In this document: piece by piece, positions 44,514 through 56,290 of the stretch
Position numbering within the stretch: position 1 is the first letter of the stretch
How the letters are laid out: each line of letters begins with the position of its first letter
Source: Cliona cf. orientalis
Lineage: Eukaryota; Porifera; Demospongiae; Clionaida; Clionaidae
Length of the DNA: 64,000 nt
Direction: 5' to 3'
Assembly: GCA_963930775.1 (NCBI GenBank)
Contig: OZ005706.1
Location: forward strand, 4,950,545 to 5,014,544
Notes under the pieces: generated by a model
Told to the model about the DNA's origin: nothing
The model's database searches: none
What the model saw: the letters and a program-made list of their open reading frames with translations, nothing else
Position numbers and translations under genes: made by a program

Positions 44514-44798
44514 CTACGTCATAGGTGGGATACAAATACGGTATGTATGTCTATTAACCCTCAGCGCATGCGCGGTTGCATCAATCTTGCCACTCAGTCC
44601 ACTGGCGAGCTTTTGACGACCGTTGGATGACAGTGGCTTCGTTTCAACTTTAAGGCTTAGCTGCCAATTGCCTTGTGTATCCTTGTGGTATCCTTTGACT
44701 CTCTGACTTGTGTCCATACGTGGCATTACAGTGCTTGAACCCAAGTGAGTTGCGATACATGCAGTATTGCTCAGTCTTGTGCCAAGGCTTTGCATCAT
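44514..44798 (-). CDS. Unrecognised 94-codon open frame
   Basis: Open frame on the minus strand with a mixed, protein-like composition ('GYHKDTQGNWQLSLKVETK'). I recognise no domain and see no splice or promoter context. Could be a gene fragment or chance. Confidence 0.15.
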   Translation of the reverse strand: MMQSLGTRLSNTACIATHLGSSTVMPRMDTSQRVKGYHKDTQGNWQLSLKVETKPLSSNGRQKLASGLSGKIDATAHALRVNRHTYRICIPPMT

Positions 44799-44830
44799 AG
44801 TCCTTCAAGTTAAGATGTAGCTAGCTAAGT

Positions 44831-45756
44831 CCCCAGGAATTGGAGGTTACGCTACATGCAGTGATGGAAGTTGAGTTGATGACAACATCACAGTGTGGAG
44901 TTCGATACAACACACCAGGGTGTTGCTGCTGTGAGCCGTTGAACCTTAAATAACACTGTTGTGCAAATATAACATTATAGCCTCGTCGCCAATCCTACTA
45001 TAGTAGCCTAGCTCGCCCTGGCCCCGGCCCTTTAGCTACCCGCTTCTCTGCATGCAACTGTTGAAGCATGTAGCCAATGCCATGCAATGCTCCGAGAGTT
45101 TTGTGCTTGAGAGAGCTCTAGTATAATATTATATAATTGCAGTAACATACACAACCAAGAATAACGGTATGTTGTAATAATAATGAGACATTAAGGGACC
45201 ATTCATGACTTCTTAAGCTTGTTTGTATAGTAACGTTAATGGTCCATTTGCTCATAGCAGATCACAATATTTATTATAATTATATTACTGTGCTCTGCAG
45301 CTCTCTTGGATATATTATTGATAATGTGCATGCAAAACAAAGAAAAACAGACCACTATAACTGTTAACACCTATTAATCTTGGTGTGGTTTATTGTAGAG
45401 CTTACCTAAGTACAATTTGAAACCTTTTTTTTGCAAAATTATACGTTCCTAGACTAGTGAACTGAAATCCCCAGTAACGTAGTTAATCTAATAAATGTAT
45501 GATCGAATTTAATGTAAGAAATTAGCATTAATCTTTACGAATTCTCATAACGTGCATTATATTATTCTGGAGCAACTGATGACCTTACCAGAAAAGCACA
45601 CGTATTCTTTCATAATATGTTGTATTACTGCAATGGTATTACAGATTACATCCAGCATGTTCTGAGATTAATTTCCAGACTAGGAACTGAGCAAAAACCC
45701 GCCGGTGAGTCAACCAATCCTTTACTGGCCATTCCAGCACGTCGCACGGAGCCATT
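44831..45756. other. Gene-free stretch before the LINE
   Basis: No protein-like frame or structured repeat that I can support. Confidence 0.4.
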
Positions 45757-48645
45757 GTGGCACGGAGCCATTGTGGCACGCTACACACTCTAACACAAAA
45801 TGAAGCACAGGAGAATACATTGGCTTCCAATGCTATCGTCAGTGCTGATGCCCTTGCTCATAAACTATTCAGTGACTGGGCAATGATGGCCCTGAGAGGG
45901 GTTCACGCTCCTAGCTACTGCTACAATAATAACAGCCCTGATAATAATAACCTAAAAATTCTCTACTACAACACTCATAGTATTTTTTACAAAATTATTG
46001 ATGAATTATCTACTAACTGCTCCCTTTACTGCCCAGACATTGTTTGTATAACAGAGATGTAGCTTAATGCAGATGTACGGGATTTGGAGGTCACCATTCC
46101 CAATTATCAATTTGTTAGACTAGATCGGGATAGACATGGTGGAGGCATTGCCTTCTAGCTATATTGCTAATCATCTCTCCTATTCAGTTGTCTGCTCGGG
46201 CTCTAACAACCTTGAGCTCTTGGTAATCTCTCTTAGTCTGCCCTGCAGTAATGTTGGGATGGCTTTTAATTAGTATAGCTACAGACCACCATCATCCCCA
46301 GTTCCATATTTCGACAACCTTTCAACTGCCCTGGAAAACTTATGCATAGCTACTCTAGCTAGCTTGTTTTCAAATTTTCTGCTCATTGGTGATTGCAATG
46401 TTGGTATCTCTATACCTACCACCCTGTGTCGCCAACGTCTTAACATAACTAATCAATATGGACTCTCTAGCTGCTATTCGTACAGGCCACACTCGTGTGA
46501 CAGACTCAACAAGGAGTAGCTACTATCAATATTGCTTTCACGATTTCTCCTACATCCAATAAATCATGTGAGACAACCCCCCCCCCTTAGGTACATCTGA
46601 CCATTATGGACTTTTAGCCACTTTCTTACTCTATCCAGGTAGTCCAAATCCCTTGTCCCTAGGAAGATATGGCGATACAAGCATGCATGCTGATTTTGAA
46701 CTAGCCAACGATCTCTTGTCACAGATTGAGCCCTCAACAGTCATCATTGATGATAATTATGATGTGAATGAAAGCTGGGAAAAATGGAATAGTGAATTCC
46801 TAAGAATAATGGAATAGTGTATCCCACATGGAACACTACCAAAAGGGAAGAATTAGCCTACTTTAATTGGCTGTCCAAGTCGATTATCCAACTCATGAGG
46901 AAACGAAACTTCTACTTTAGAAAATCAAGTTTCATCTCTCTATACTCAAAAGTACAGACACACTCATAATAAAGTTGTATCACTTCTTAGGAGCTCAAGG
47001 AAGCAATTCTTCACGAATCTTAATCCCGGGAATAAAGAGTTCAGGAAGGCTGTTAAAAACGTGACTTGCAATGTCTCTGAAATTCCGATTCTTAAGAGGT
47101 GGCAACAACACCTGAAGCTGCAATAATTTCAATAGCTCATCTCCTCCACTCTCACATGATGATTTGATCTTAATGCCTGGATCCCCTGATACACCTACAA
47201 TATATTCCGACCTACTATGTACGGAATCTGAGATCTTTGATCTTCTAGCTTCCCTTGACATATCCAAAGCCACTGGCCCTGATGGTATATCCACTCAAAT
47301 GTTAAAGTATACAGCTGAAACTATCACTCCAATTAGCTAGCTATCACGTCCTTGTTTAATCCATAATCGATCTTGATGGGCACTGTTCCAGACCTATGGA
47401 AGCTCTCACTTGTAGTACCAATCCACAAGCAAGGTGATAAAATCAACCCAGGCAACTACCGTCCAATTTCGTTGCTACCTATATAATCAATAAGGTCCTG
47501 GAACAACACATTCCATCTCAGACCAACAGTGGGGTTTCCTACCAGGCAGATGGAAAGATATCTACAATTTGCAGTGCTACATCAGGTGTTCCTCAAGGGT
47601 CAGTCCTGGGCCCATTGCTGTTCCTAATATACGTTAATGATTCAGTCGACTCTGCTGTGATAGAAGGCAATTGTATAACTCTATATGCTGATGACATGCT
47701 ATTATAACAATCCACAAGATTTCATCTGTGTACAACAGGGTATCAACAATGTTGGACGCTGGGTCACTGGAAGCAATCTCCGATTAAACTCTGCGAAGTG
47801 CAAAACTATGATTGAAACGAGGCGTAGGACAAGAGCGGTATGCAGTCCCTGAACTGAAATTGTATGGGCAAGCCTTAGAAAGAGTCTTTGAATACAAGTA
47901 TCTAGGTGTAACTCTCTCATATAACCTATCATGGTCACCTCATGTCGAAAAGATTGTGGCCAAGACTCGAAGGCTTACAGGAATGCTATACCGGCAGCTC
48001 TACCAATGGTCAGATCCTGAGACTCTCCTTAAGATTTATTTATCTGTTATTAGGCCACATCTTGAATATGCTGCTCCTGTGTGGAGTCCTAATTTGATCA
48101 AAGATGTTAATAAATTGGAACATGTGCATATGTTTGCACTTAGAGTGTGCACAAAAGAGTGGAGTATGTCGTACAAGGATCTGCTTGAGAAGTGTCATCT
48201 ACCAGAGCTCTCTACCAGGAGGGATCACCTAAGTTAGTCTCGGCCTCCTACATAAAATCATTAATGGAGAATGTATCCTACCGAATGCTCCTCTCTTGAC
48301 CTACTCTACCACCTACTCCACACACTCAAATGTATAGCTAATAGATATGTCTTGCCTTTTGCGCATACCAACTTGCTCCAGGGCTCATATTTTCATCGTA
48401 CAATATCATTGTGTAACTCTCTTCTTTCGTCAATAACAACCACCACATCCCTACCCTCCTTCAAAAGGCAGATAATACACGTTCATTAAATCTTAGCTAT
48501 TAATGTCATTCACATTCACGTAACAATAGTACTATTATAACTTTTATGTCACTCTCATGGATACATACTTTGCACTAGTGCTTTTTCTGCACCATTTTAT
48601 GTGTCTCTTGCATACTTATGCATTATCATAAAGAAAAAAAAACCT
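45757..48645 (+). mobile_element. Decayed non-LTR retrotransposon (LINE)
   Basis: Plus-strand fragments in family order: the start of an APE-type endonuclease ('LKILYYNTHSIFYKIIDEL', 'CPDIVCITEM', about 45951-46062), a degraded middle, the reverse transcriptase core 'GVPQGSVLGPLLF' and 'YADDM' (about 47587-47700), then the C-terminal region (47812-48489, 'FEYKYLGVTLSYNLSW', 'RPHLEYAAPVWSP'). In-frame stops and frameshifts interrupt it repeatedly, so it is dead. It ends with an A-rich tail at about 48630-48645. The order fits jockey/CR1-like elements; the clade is not assigned. Confidence 0.85.
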
Positions 48646-48659
48646 GAAGCATAAAATTC

Positions 48660-49184
48660 TCAAACATGATAACATCCAATAATTGTACTGAATAAGTTTC
48701 ATCCAGAAAGTGATGGCTAGAATCATCCAGTAAGGGATGATCATTTTTTTACATAATTTTCATCCAGAAAGTGATGACAAGCTACATCCAACAATGGATG
48801 ATAATTGAACTGTACAAGTTTCATCCAGAAAGTGATGACAAGTTACATCCAACAATGGATGATAATTGTACTGTATAAGTTTCATCCAGAAAATGATGAT
48901 AAGTTACATCCAACAATGGAAGCTTATTGTATCATATAAGTTTCATCCAGAAAGTGATGACATAAAGCATCCAATAATGGAAGAAAAAGGCCACATCCAA
49001 TATTGAATGAACAAAATCATCCAATATTGGATGATTGTAGGTGACATCAGCCTCTCTATAGAGAGAGCTATGTAATAATCATCCAAATATGGATGATTCT
49101 GACATACCAGTAAATAATCATCCAAACATAGATGATTTTATATGGAAATTTTCATCCATAGCTATTTGGATTCTGACTATACCT
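48660..49184. repeat. Tandem array of CATCCA...TGGATGA units ending in a KDZ-type TIR
   Basis: About four units of roughly 62 bp ('catccagaaagtgatgacaa' plus 'acatccaacaatggatgat'), then variants. The right edge 'tatttggattctgactatacct' is the mirror of the outer end of the transposon at 54466 ('aggtatagtccgactccaaa'). I read it as the orphan right end of a related element. Confidence 0.75.
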
Positions 49185-49492
49185 GGTAAGTCAGTAGGTT
49201 GTACACTGTGACGATACTGTACTACTGAGCACTGGACCAGGTGCTAGACATACAAGGGCTGCATATGTGTGCACACCTAAGTGTGTGAAATGCATTGCAG
49301 TAACTGCAGACGAAGTTTTTGCCTAGCACAAAAGAGTGAAGCAGCTTATGTTCCTTAGGCTTTGCCAGAGGCGTGGGTCCTGCATTTATTTTCTTAAAGT
49401 ATGCTTGTGGAATTGATATGAAAACTGCAGAATCTGGTCACTCTGTTGGTTATGGGAAGAATTGATACCTGAACAATGCATTAAATAAAGAT

Positions 49493-49715
49493 TACCGTAT
49501 TTCTTCTAAAAATTTGGCCCTTCTAATTATTCGGCACCCTTTACCGAATGATTGAAAATAGTTTCTAATTTTCGGCAAAGGTCGTCACACGTATATGCTA
49601 TAAACGGGAATAGAATGTGCACGCAGACAGAATGTTGAATATTAACCTCTAAAAATTCGGCGAAGCTAAAGCTATATTATTATTTTCATGCCGAATTTTT
49701 AGAAGAAATACGGTA
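49493..49715. mobile_element. TACCGTA-ended MITE (AAATTCGGC family)
   Basis: Perfect ends TACCGTATTTCTTCTAAAAA and its mirror; the interior repeats 'aatttttcggc' or 'attcggc' motifs. 223 bp, non-coding. Confidence 0.82.
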
Positions 49716-49914
49716 GTTGTGTAAGTTAGTTATTGTGACTTTTGATTTTATTCGTGTAATTAGAGTATGATATTATTGTCCTTAACTTAGTATTTCCTAT
49801 TGTATGCAAGGCCCTCACAAAAGGACCTTCTTCGTGTGTGTGTGTGCATGTGTATCTTTGCTGTGAAATCATGGAGCCACAGCGTAACAATAACTAGGTT
49901 TTCACTGATAGTGT

Positions 49915-49970
49915 GCTCTCATTCTCTCTCCCTTTCCCTCTCACTCTCTCTCCCTCTCCCTCTCTCCCCC

Positions 49971-50003
<33 letters not shown>

Positions 50004-50060
50004 CGTCCCCTCTCCCTCTCCCTCTTTCTCCCCCCCTCTCTCTCGCTCTCTCTCTCTCCC
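49915..50060. repeat. (CT)n low-complexity tract
   Basis: Almost pure C/T on the plus strand with CTCTCT and CCCTCT variants. The Ser/Leu-rich open frame across it is an artefact. Confidence 0.95.
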
Positions 50061-50301
50061 ATGAATTTTACCACCATAGTTCATAATCTAAACTGTGTGT
50101 AAATACCTACATATATTTGTTTGATAGTCATTCTAAATTAACTTGCCTAATTGAACTACCAATTGAACACATGTCTATTGATTGCCTATGCTATTACATG
50201 TATCTACAACCTAGGCTACATCAAAAAAATCCTATAGCTCTAGTCTTCAACTAGCTAGTGAGTTTCAGAATTCATTAATATCTCAATAATCCATGCATGA
50301 C

Positions 50302-53300
50302 TCAACCACAGTAGATGCTTCCCCAGCAATCGCTTGTTTTGCTGCAAGTAGTTGAGGTCCTGCACCGGTCGTCAGGATTAGTGTACTTCCAGCAGTATGA
50401 TTGGCTGCACCCTTGTGCCAAAGGAGGAATTACTTCAGATGCTTTCAGACGCTCCCACGGATCAGTTTCACTGGTTGCAAGGAAGAGGCTATCATGAAAT
50501 TCTTCTTTGACGAGGCTTAGCATTCGGCTAGGATAGTTAACGATGATAGCATCAACTCCGAGGTGTAAATAATCTCTCATGGATGATATTTTATCAACAG
50601 TCCAGGCATAAACTTTGAAGGGAGCGAGTCCTTTGTTGGTGTAAGAATCACGTTTATCTAGGATCTTTTTAAGTCTTGAATCAGATCTTGGTAGACAGTT
50701 GGTAATCCCATCACCTACCCAGATATTCTCTGTGATGCCCACCTCTTCAAACGCCTGAAGGATTTCATCAACGTCATTGCTTGTGTCACTGAAATCGTAT
50801 CCAAACTTTTGCAGCAATTCTGGCCTGTACTCGGAAATGTACTGTCGAAATCCGCGAAAGAAATCCTTTTGGTCTATCATTTCTGCTCCAAGCAGGACAT
50901 TGATTGGAACTACTTCACCAGGAGGATAAAGTGACCCACTCCTGGTCATGGCTTCAGCCATCTGTCGTCCGCTAGAGAAAAAGTCAGTTATACCACTTTT
51001 GCCGAGCTTCAAATCGATCCAAAGCAGGACCAAAGATTGAGAAGCACCCTGAGCCTTTCGCCTTATAGATGCAAAGTGAGTAAGAACATCATTTTTATAA
51101 TTACAGCTCCGAAAACAGTCACACGGAGCTCCATGAAAAAATTGGTCTGGAGATCCATCAGAGTTGAACATGAGATCGGATTCTATTGCGTTTGCATTAT
51201 TGACCCAATCTGCATAAATTTGCGAGTCACCATTCACCATGTGTGCCACATTGTAGATTGGTCTTCGCTGGAGATCTGAAAAAACAGAGGATATATCATG
51301 TATATTATTATTAAATGGCAGCTATTAATAGCTGATACGAGTTCATGCATGTATGAGTAAGGTGAACTTGGGTATGTAATAGTTATACCCCAGGCAACTG
51401 GGGTATAAGTGTTATATATCCCATCTGATTGGTCCATTGAATCCGTGCCGGCGCGCGCAAGCGGCTTTCTATGTAAATACAAGGCTACCTTGGTAACGTC
51501 GAGAGGTCCTGAATCTGACAGCTTCGAGAAACTGCCATGGCCTGTTCTTTCTCTGACCATGCTCTGACGATCCTCTCTGCTTTGGAATGTGCGAGTGGAC
51601 TGATTGTGCGGCACGAAACTCCGCCCTTGGTGAAAGCTCCACCTCCAGTTCATCTGCTGGTCCTGGCCCCTCCTCTGCGCTGGCAGCCCCTCCCCGGTTT
51701 CCGAGTTCGTGAGCGACGATGAACTTTCTACGCTTAGCAAGGGGCTTATACCAAAGAATACAGCTAAGAACACCAAGTGGGCCTTGAAAACCTTCGAAGA
51801 TTGGAAAAATGCTCGCAACAAGCAGTTTCCAGAAAACCCCGTACCCGACGATTTGTTTACATGCATCGACCCAGGCGTTCTAAATGTTGATCTTTCTCGC
51901 TTCTCTGTCGAGGCGAGGAAAAGTAATGGGGAACCCTATCCCCCCTCATTTATTCATCAGCTACTTTGTGGTGTTCTGAGACACATGCGGGAGCTGAATC
52001 CACACTGCCCAAACTTCCTGGACAAAAAAGATGGCAAGTTTAGACAGCTTCAGCACACCCTTGACGGTCCATTTTCACAAGTTGCATTCAAGTGGAATTG
52101 GCCGAAAAATGAAGCAATCTGAAGTCATTTCTGAAGTGGAGGAACAGAAGCTGTGGGAAAGTGGGGTGTTAGGTGTGGCTGATCCGAAATCATTGCAGAA
52201 TGCTGTCTTCTATACCCTTGGAAAGATGCTGTGTTTGAGAGGTGGCATGGAGCATAGATCTTTGAAGCTGTCCCAGTTGGAGCGCAGAAGACAACCAGAC
52301 CACTACATCTACAATGAAAATGTATCGAAGAATAGAAACGGCTCTTTCAAACGGCTCTTTCAAACAGCTCCATGTCAAAAGCAAAACGGTACCAGTTTAC
52401 GCCTGTCCTCAAGCTGGAATCAAATGTCCGGTGTATCTCCTGGATCTATATATCAGCAAATTGCCACCAAAAGCTGTGGAGAATGACATCTTTTATGTCC
52501 GTCCTCTCGATGATGTTCCAGATAATCCTTCTGCTCCTTGGTACAGTGTGACTCCTGTGGGAAAACACACGCTTAATGATAAAGTGAAGAAGATGTGTAA
52601 TATGGCCGGCTTATCAGGAAACAAAACCAACCACAGCTTGAGAGCAACAGGAGCGACACATATGTACGAGAGCGGCGTTCCTGAAAAGCTCATCCAGGAA
52701 AGAACAGGGCACCGTTCACTTGAAGCCCTGCGATCGTATGAGAGGTCAAAATTTAATGCAGATCAACATCAGACTGTATCCGCAATCCTTTCAGCTCCTC
52801 AACAACAAATGTACCGCCACACTACTGAGACTCGTTCTCTGTTTCACAGCATGCAATCTAGCATTGAACTTGAACCATCTCACAATCTACCTGGAGTATC
52901 CTTTCAGAACCTGCATGGATGCACTATTAACATTCATAACCAACCCCAGCCACCTAGTTCCACACACATGACACAGTCACAGCTCATAAACATGTCAGAC
53001 TCAGAATTAGACAGCATACTTGCAGAAATCAACGACATCCAACCTCTTCCCGAACTTACTATTAAGTTGCCGCCAAGTGCATGGACATGCTGTTTGCACC
53101 TTAAACTTCAGCAGTTACACTATAGCTATTATATTATTTTAATCATTGCATTGTATATATGCATGTGGCAACAGTTATAAATATTAATTATCATGCATTG
53201 TATAATAATAATATTATTATTATGTGCTATAAACTGCATGCATGAGCATAATCATTAATTTTGTGAAGTCCAGTGCAACAACCATTGCGTGAACAGTGAT

Positions 53301-54020
53301 TCTCATTGTTTGGAATCATTGCCAGAGGGAGGGAAATATGGTCATATTCTCCCTACAAGTAGCTTAAGGGAGGGAAATATGGCTCATACACACCCTCCCC
53401 TTCTATGGGATTAGTATACTAGGTGGGATATATATAATATTATTAGTTAGACACTGTTTAGGAGGTTTCTACGTGATTTAGAAGACCAAAGGGCTCTATG
53501 TAGAATCCCGAGAGCAGCGAGGGTTCTACGGAGCTCTGAGGTCTTCTAAATCACGTGGAAACCGACTAAATAGTGTCTAACAAGTTTAGATCATAATAGT
53601 ATTAAAAACACTGTAATAGCCCGAGGATACAAAGTTGTAGGGGTTCTATCAAAATCTTGTAGGGGTTCTATCAGACTTGTAGGGGTACTATCACATATAG
53701 ATACCTGCTAATGACCAATCAGATTGCAGTATTTGTTACAACTATGATCTAATCTGTTATAATAATATTATGCTTGTAGCAGTATGCATATTATTATTAC
53801 ACCTATCCTTAGTCTTAAACTGGATGTTAACTCATCTCTAGTGTAGCTAAATTATATAGCTGGCTACTTTCACAGATTTTGTACACTTACAATTTTCATT
53901 ATGAATGTCCACATCAAAAGCATTTCGAATGGCTTTTAGCACTTCTTTCTCCTTGAGAGGCCAAGCAAATGTTGAAGTCAGAAGTGAAACAAACATGAAT
54001 GTAGAAAAGAGAGTTCGCAT
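50302..54020 (-). CDS. Secreted sphingomyelinase D / phospholipase D-like enzyme, two exons
   Basis: Exon 1 54020-53891 encodes a signal peptide (MRTLFSTFMFVSLLTSTFA) and a short lead. The donor GTAAGT and acceptor cag|ATCTCC at 51275 join in phase 1. Exon 2 runs to 50302, giving 367 residues. The mature protein has the GDPD-like (TIM-barrel) fold signature of the sphingomyelinase D family known from spider venoms and also found in other animals and microbes: His in 'AHMVNGD', Glu and Asp in 'AIESD', a second His in 'FHGAPCDC'. Their spacing (20, 22, 36) nearly equals that of the established catalytic and Mg-binding residues. It also has 'WVGDGITNC' and an 'ATSETDPW' tail like the family's C-terminal motif. 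A Cys-rich extension of about 35 residues follows. These enzymes cleave sphingomyelin or lysophospholipids. A role in venom is not implied. The intron of 2.6 kb contains a Crypton-type gene. Confidence 0.85.
51700..53180 (+). mobile_element. Crypton-type tyrosine recombinase, frameshifted, inside the PLD-like intron
   Basis: Three overlapping plus-strand frames form one gene. 51709-52122 is the N-terminal region. 52070-52370 contains 'CLRGGMEHRSLKLSQLE' with the first catalytic Arg. 52340-53180 contains 'HSLRATGATHMYESGVPEKL', 'ERTGHRSLEALRSYE', i.e. HxxR (52632), GH (about 52707) and the nucleophile Tyr (52737). This is the tyrosine-recombinase fold of Cryptons and their DUF3504-containing host relatives. 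Frame shift 1 is near 52060-52075; frame shift 2 is caused by a 13-bp tandem duplication at 52339-52364. It is therefore non-functional here. It runs opposite to the host gene. No terminal repeats are visible, as expected for Cryptons. Confidence 0.85.
53446..53581. repeat. Hairpin MITE in the PLD-like intron
   Basis: 'gttagacactgtttaggagg' is mirrored by 'cgactaaatagtgtctaac', and 'tgatttagaagacc' by 'ggtcttctaaatca'. 136 bp, with the centre 'cgagagcagcgaggg' resembling that of the hairpin at 44205. Confidence 0.85.
53630..53695. repeat. Short tandem repeat 'ttgtaggggttctatca' x3
   Basis: Three near-identical 17-25 bp units in the intron, just after the hairpin. Confidence 0.8.
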
Positions 54021-54465
54021 TTTCTAATTTTGATGACACCACTCTAGTAGATTCTGAAGCAGCAGTAGACTCAGCTACTGTCAGTAAGATTAGAGTGGCT
54101 TTGCGTGCCTAATATCGATGATTGTGAATAATATATACTATAGACTATTGTGAGGTCATCCCAAAGGTATGCAAGTTAGTATATCGTGGCATTTGACGTT
54201 ATGTATCCCTGGCCACCTATGCCATAGATCAAAGCTACTGGAATGAGGCTATAGTGCATACAGCAGGATGCTATCTCATGGTATAATAATTTTGTATTAC
54301 ATACGTCTGGTTGCGAATGATCTTCATGTGATCAAGTTAAAATATTATTGTAGCTAATGATGGTGAAACCAAGAGAGCATGTATTGTGAACATGCATATC
54401 TTAAAATCTGCCATCCATTAATGACTAATAATGAACAAGATTGACAGCCATGACAACCACCATAG
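54021..54465. other. 5' region of the PLD-like gene
   Basis: Upstream (minus-strand promoter side) of the secreted enzyme. No TATA box is clear, and I see no other feature. A second direct relative of the phrase 'gatcaaagctac' at 54226 and 44510 is too short to interpret. Confidence 0.4.
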
Positions 54466-55078
54466 GTAGGTATAGTCCGACTCCAAATATGGATGATAAT
54501 GACCCATAGAAAAGCATCCATTATGTGATGATATTATCACTGACAGTTGAATTTCATCCATTTTGTGATCAAAATGGCCCATAAATTATCATCCATAATG
54601 GGATGTTTCAATGGCAATGATATGCATTTCATCACTTTTTGGATAGTATTAGCACATTTTTCTCTATATAGTAACAGCACTGGCTAAATTCATCCACAGT
54701 TGGATGATTTGATCATTACTATTTGGATGATATTAGCTAGTTCATGTTTAAACTCATCCATAGTTGGATGACTTTGATCAGCACTAGCTATTTGGATGAT
54801 ACTGATGTACGTTTAAATTCATCCACAATTGGATGATTTTGATCATCACTATTTGGATGATATTTATGTACCTTTAAATTCATCCACAGTTGGATGATTT
54901 CGATCATCACTATTTGGATGATATGATGTATGTTTAAATTCATCCATAGTTGGATGATTTCGATTACACTATTTGGATGATATATATTAACATGGATGAG
55001 TATAATAATCAACAATAATATACAATTAATTACGATAATTATTATATTATTATTGTATAGTTTATTATAGCTTGTTCA

Positions 55079-55235
55079 TTAGTTCTTCCTCCTTGTACGA
55101 CAAAGGGCCAGTGGTGTTGGATCGCTGCTGAAGGGGTCATAGAACCTGGGTCTTTTGCTTGTTGGTTCTCTAGGAGTGCTAGTTAGTTGTTCTTCTTCCT
55201 CATCATCTTCATCGTCCAAAGTTCTCCTCCAAAGC
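55079..55235 (-). pseudogene. Acidic C-terminal coding fragment inside the KDZ-like element
   Basis: On the minus strand an open frame without its own start reads 'DDEDDEEEEQLTSTPREP' then 'FYDPFSSDPTPLALCRTRR' and a stop at 55081-55079. The strong acidic bias and proline-rich tail look like the end of a real protein. Family unknown; possibly an accessory gene of the element. Upstream the frame is lost. Confidence 0.3.
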
Positions 55236-55765
55236 AGACAACTACTTCAGCAGTACTCTGGCCTTAACCTGGAGAGAAAGGTGCAGAGGTGTCCAAAAGA
55301 ACTAAGGATTTCAGAGCTGAAGCAGCTGCAATCACTTTTGAAGAAATAAGGTGCAAATACCCTTGCACAGATTATTAGACGCTTATCTTCTCAAAGTACC
55401 CGCTGACTAGCTCCACAGCCCTATCGCGAACTTTTCTTTGAGCTATCATTGAACACTCCTATATGTGGCATATTTCAAATCGCTGGAAATGAGGAGGCTA
55501 TTGGAGTGGTTCAGCTAGTAGCCTCAGGAGTTGATATCCGCCAGTGTCAGTATCAAGTAAAACTGAAACTCCTTCAAGATGTAGTTCCTATCTTAGCGTC
55601 TTTTCTTCAGAAATTGCTTTACGATGTAGAAATACAAAGTGATATCTGTTCTCTCATTACCGGGATGTGCAATCTTTTGCTTAGCTCCCTTTAGTCATTC
55701 TTCTTCATTTCCACCTCCAACACCAGAGAACAAGCTTTCATTTTTTCCCAATCTTCCAAAGATTT
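55236..55765. other. Unassigned interior of the KDZ-like element
   Basis: Small plus-strand frames at 55155-55349 and 55449-55694 are Leu/Gln-rich but match nothing I know. Probably decayed transposon coding sequence. Confidence 0.35.
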
Positions 55766-56164
55766 GTGGAACTCTGGGACCCTTACCTACATGGTGACAT
55801 TGACAAACTGGAGGCAGTGCAGAGATTCGCACTCAAGCTTATTTCACGAAGGTGGGATTTGGGGTACGAGGAAATGTTGAGCATTGCAAATGTACCAAGA
55901 CTGGATGATAGAAGATTGCATCTGAAGCTTGCACAGGTCTTTAAGATTGTACACGGCCTATGCTACTTCCCAGAAAACATCTTCATGGTGCAACCTCCCT
56001 ACTCGAGCAGGCTATCGAGATCTGACACTCTGCTCTGCCCATTTGCTAGAACAAATTATTATTTCCACTCTTTTGTACCTAGTGCTATCAGAGCATGGAA
56101 TTCCTTTGACGAAGTCCAGGTTGCAGCTGATAGTCTCCAGTCCTTCAAGAAAAGTATCGTGTAA
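55766..56164 (+). pseudogene. LINE reverse-transcriptase C-terminal fragment
   Basis: 'LWDPYLHGDIDKLEAVQRFA' through 'SFVPSAIRAWNSF' is the usual C-terminal region of non-LTR retrotransposon proteins and corresponds to 47980-48489 of the other LINE, though diverged from it. 5'-truncated, as is typical for LINE insertions. It sits inside the KDZ-like transposon and ends before an A-run at 56291. Confidence 0.8.
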
Positions 56165-56290
56165 TGCCCATTGTGTCTGTTTAATTTTTGTCATTAGTTC
56201 GGTACATTAATTAACTGGGTGCATACTAGATTAGTTTTATACTAGCTATTATGTATCCATTGCATATCTACTGCATAAAGTATTATAGAC

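Larger units (their letters stand above)
49185..50301. other. Gene-free stretch with a MITE and a CT tract
   Basis: Holds the TACCGTA-ended MITE at 49493-49715 and the CT-rich tract at 49915-50060, both listed separately. Nothing else recognised. Confidence 0.5.

Noticed and set aside
48660..49184. CRISPR-like regular repeats
   Set aside because: Eukaryotic context, diverged palindromic units without unique spacers, and association with a transposon terminus.
49800..50102. Ser/Leu-rich 100-codon frame
   Set aside because: Translation of a CT low-complexity tract.
51234..51866. 210-codon minus-strand frame upstream of the PLD exon
   Set aside because: It overlaps the Crypton antisense and the intron; the splice model explains the sequence better.
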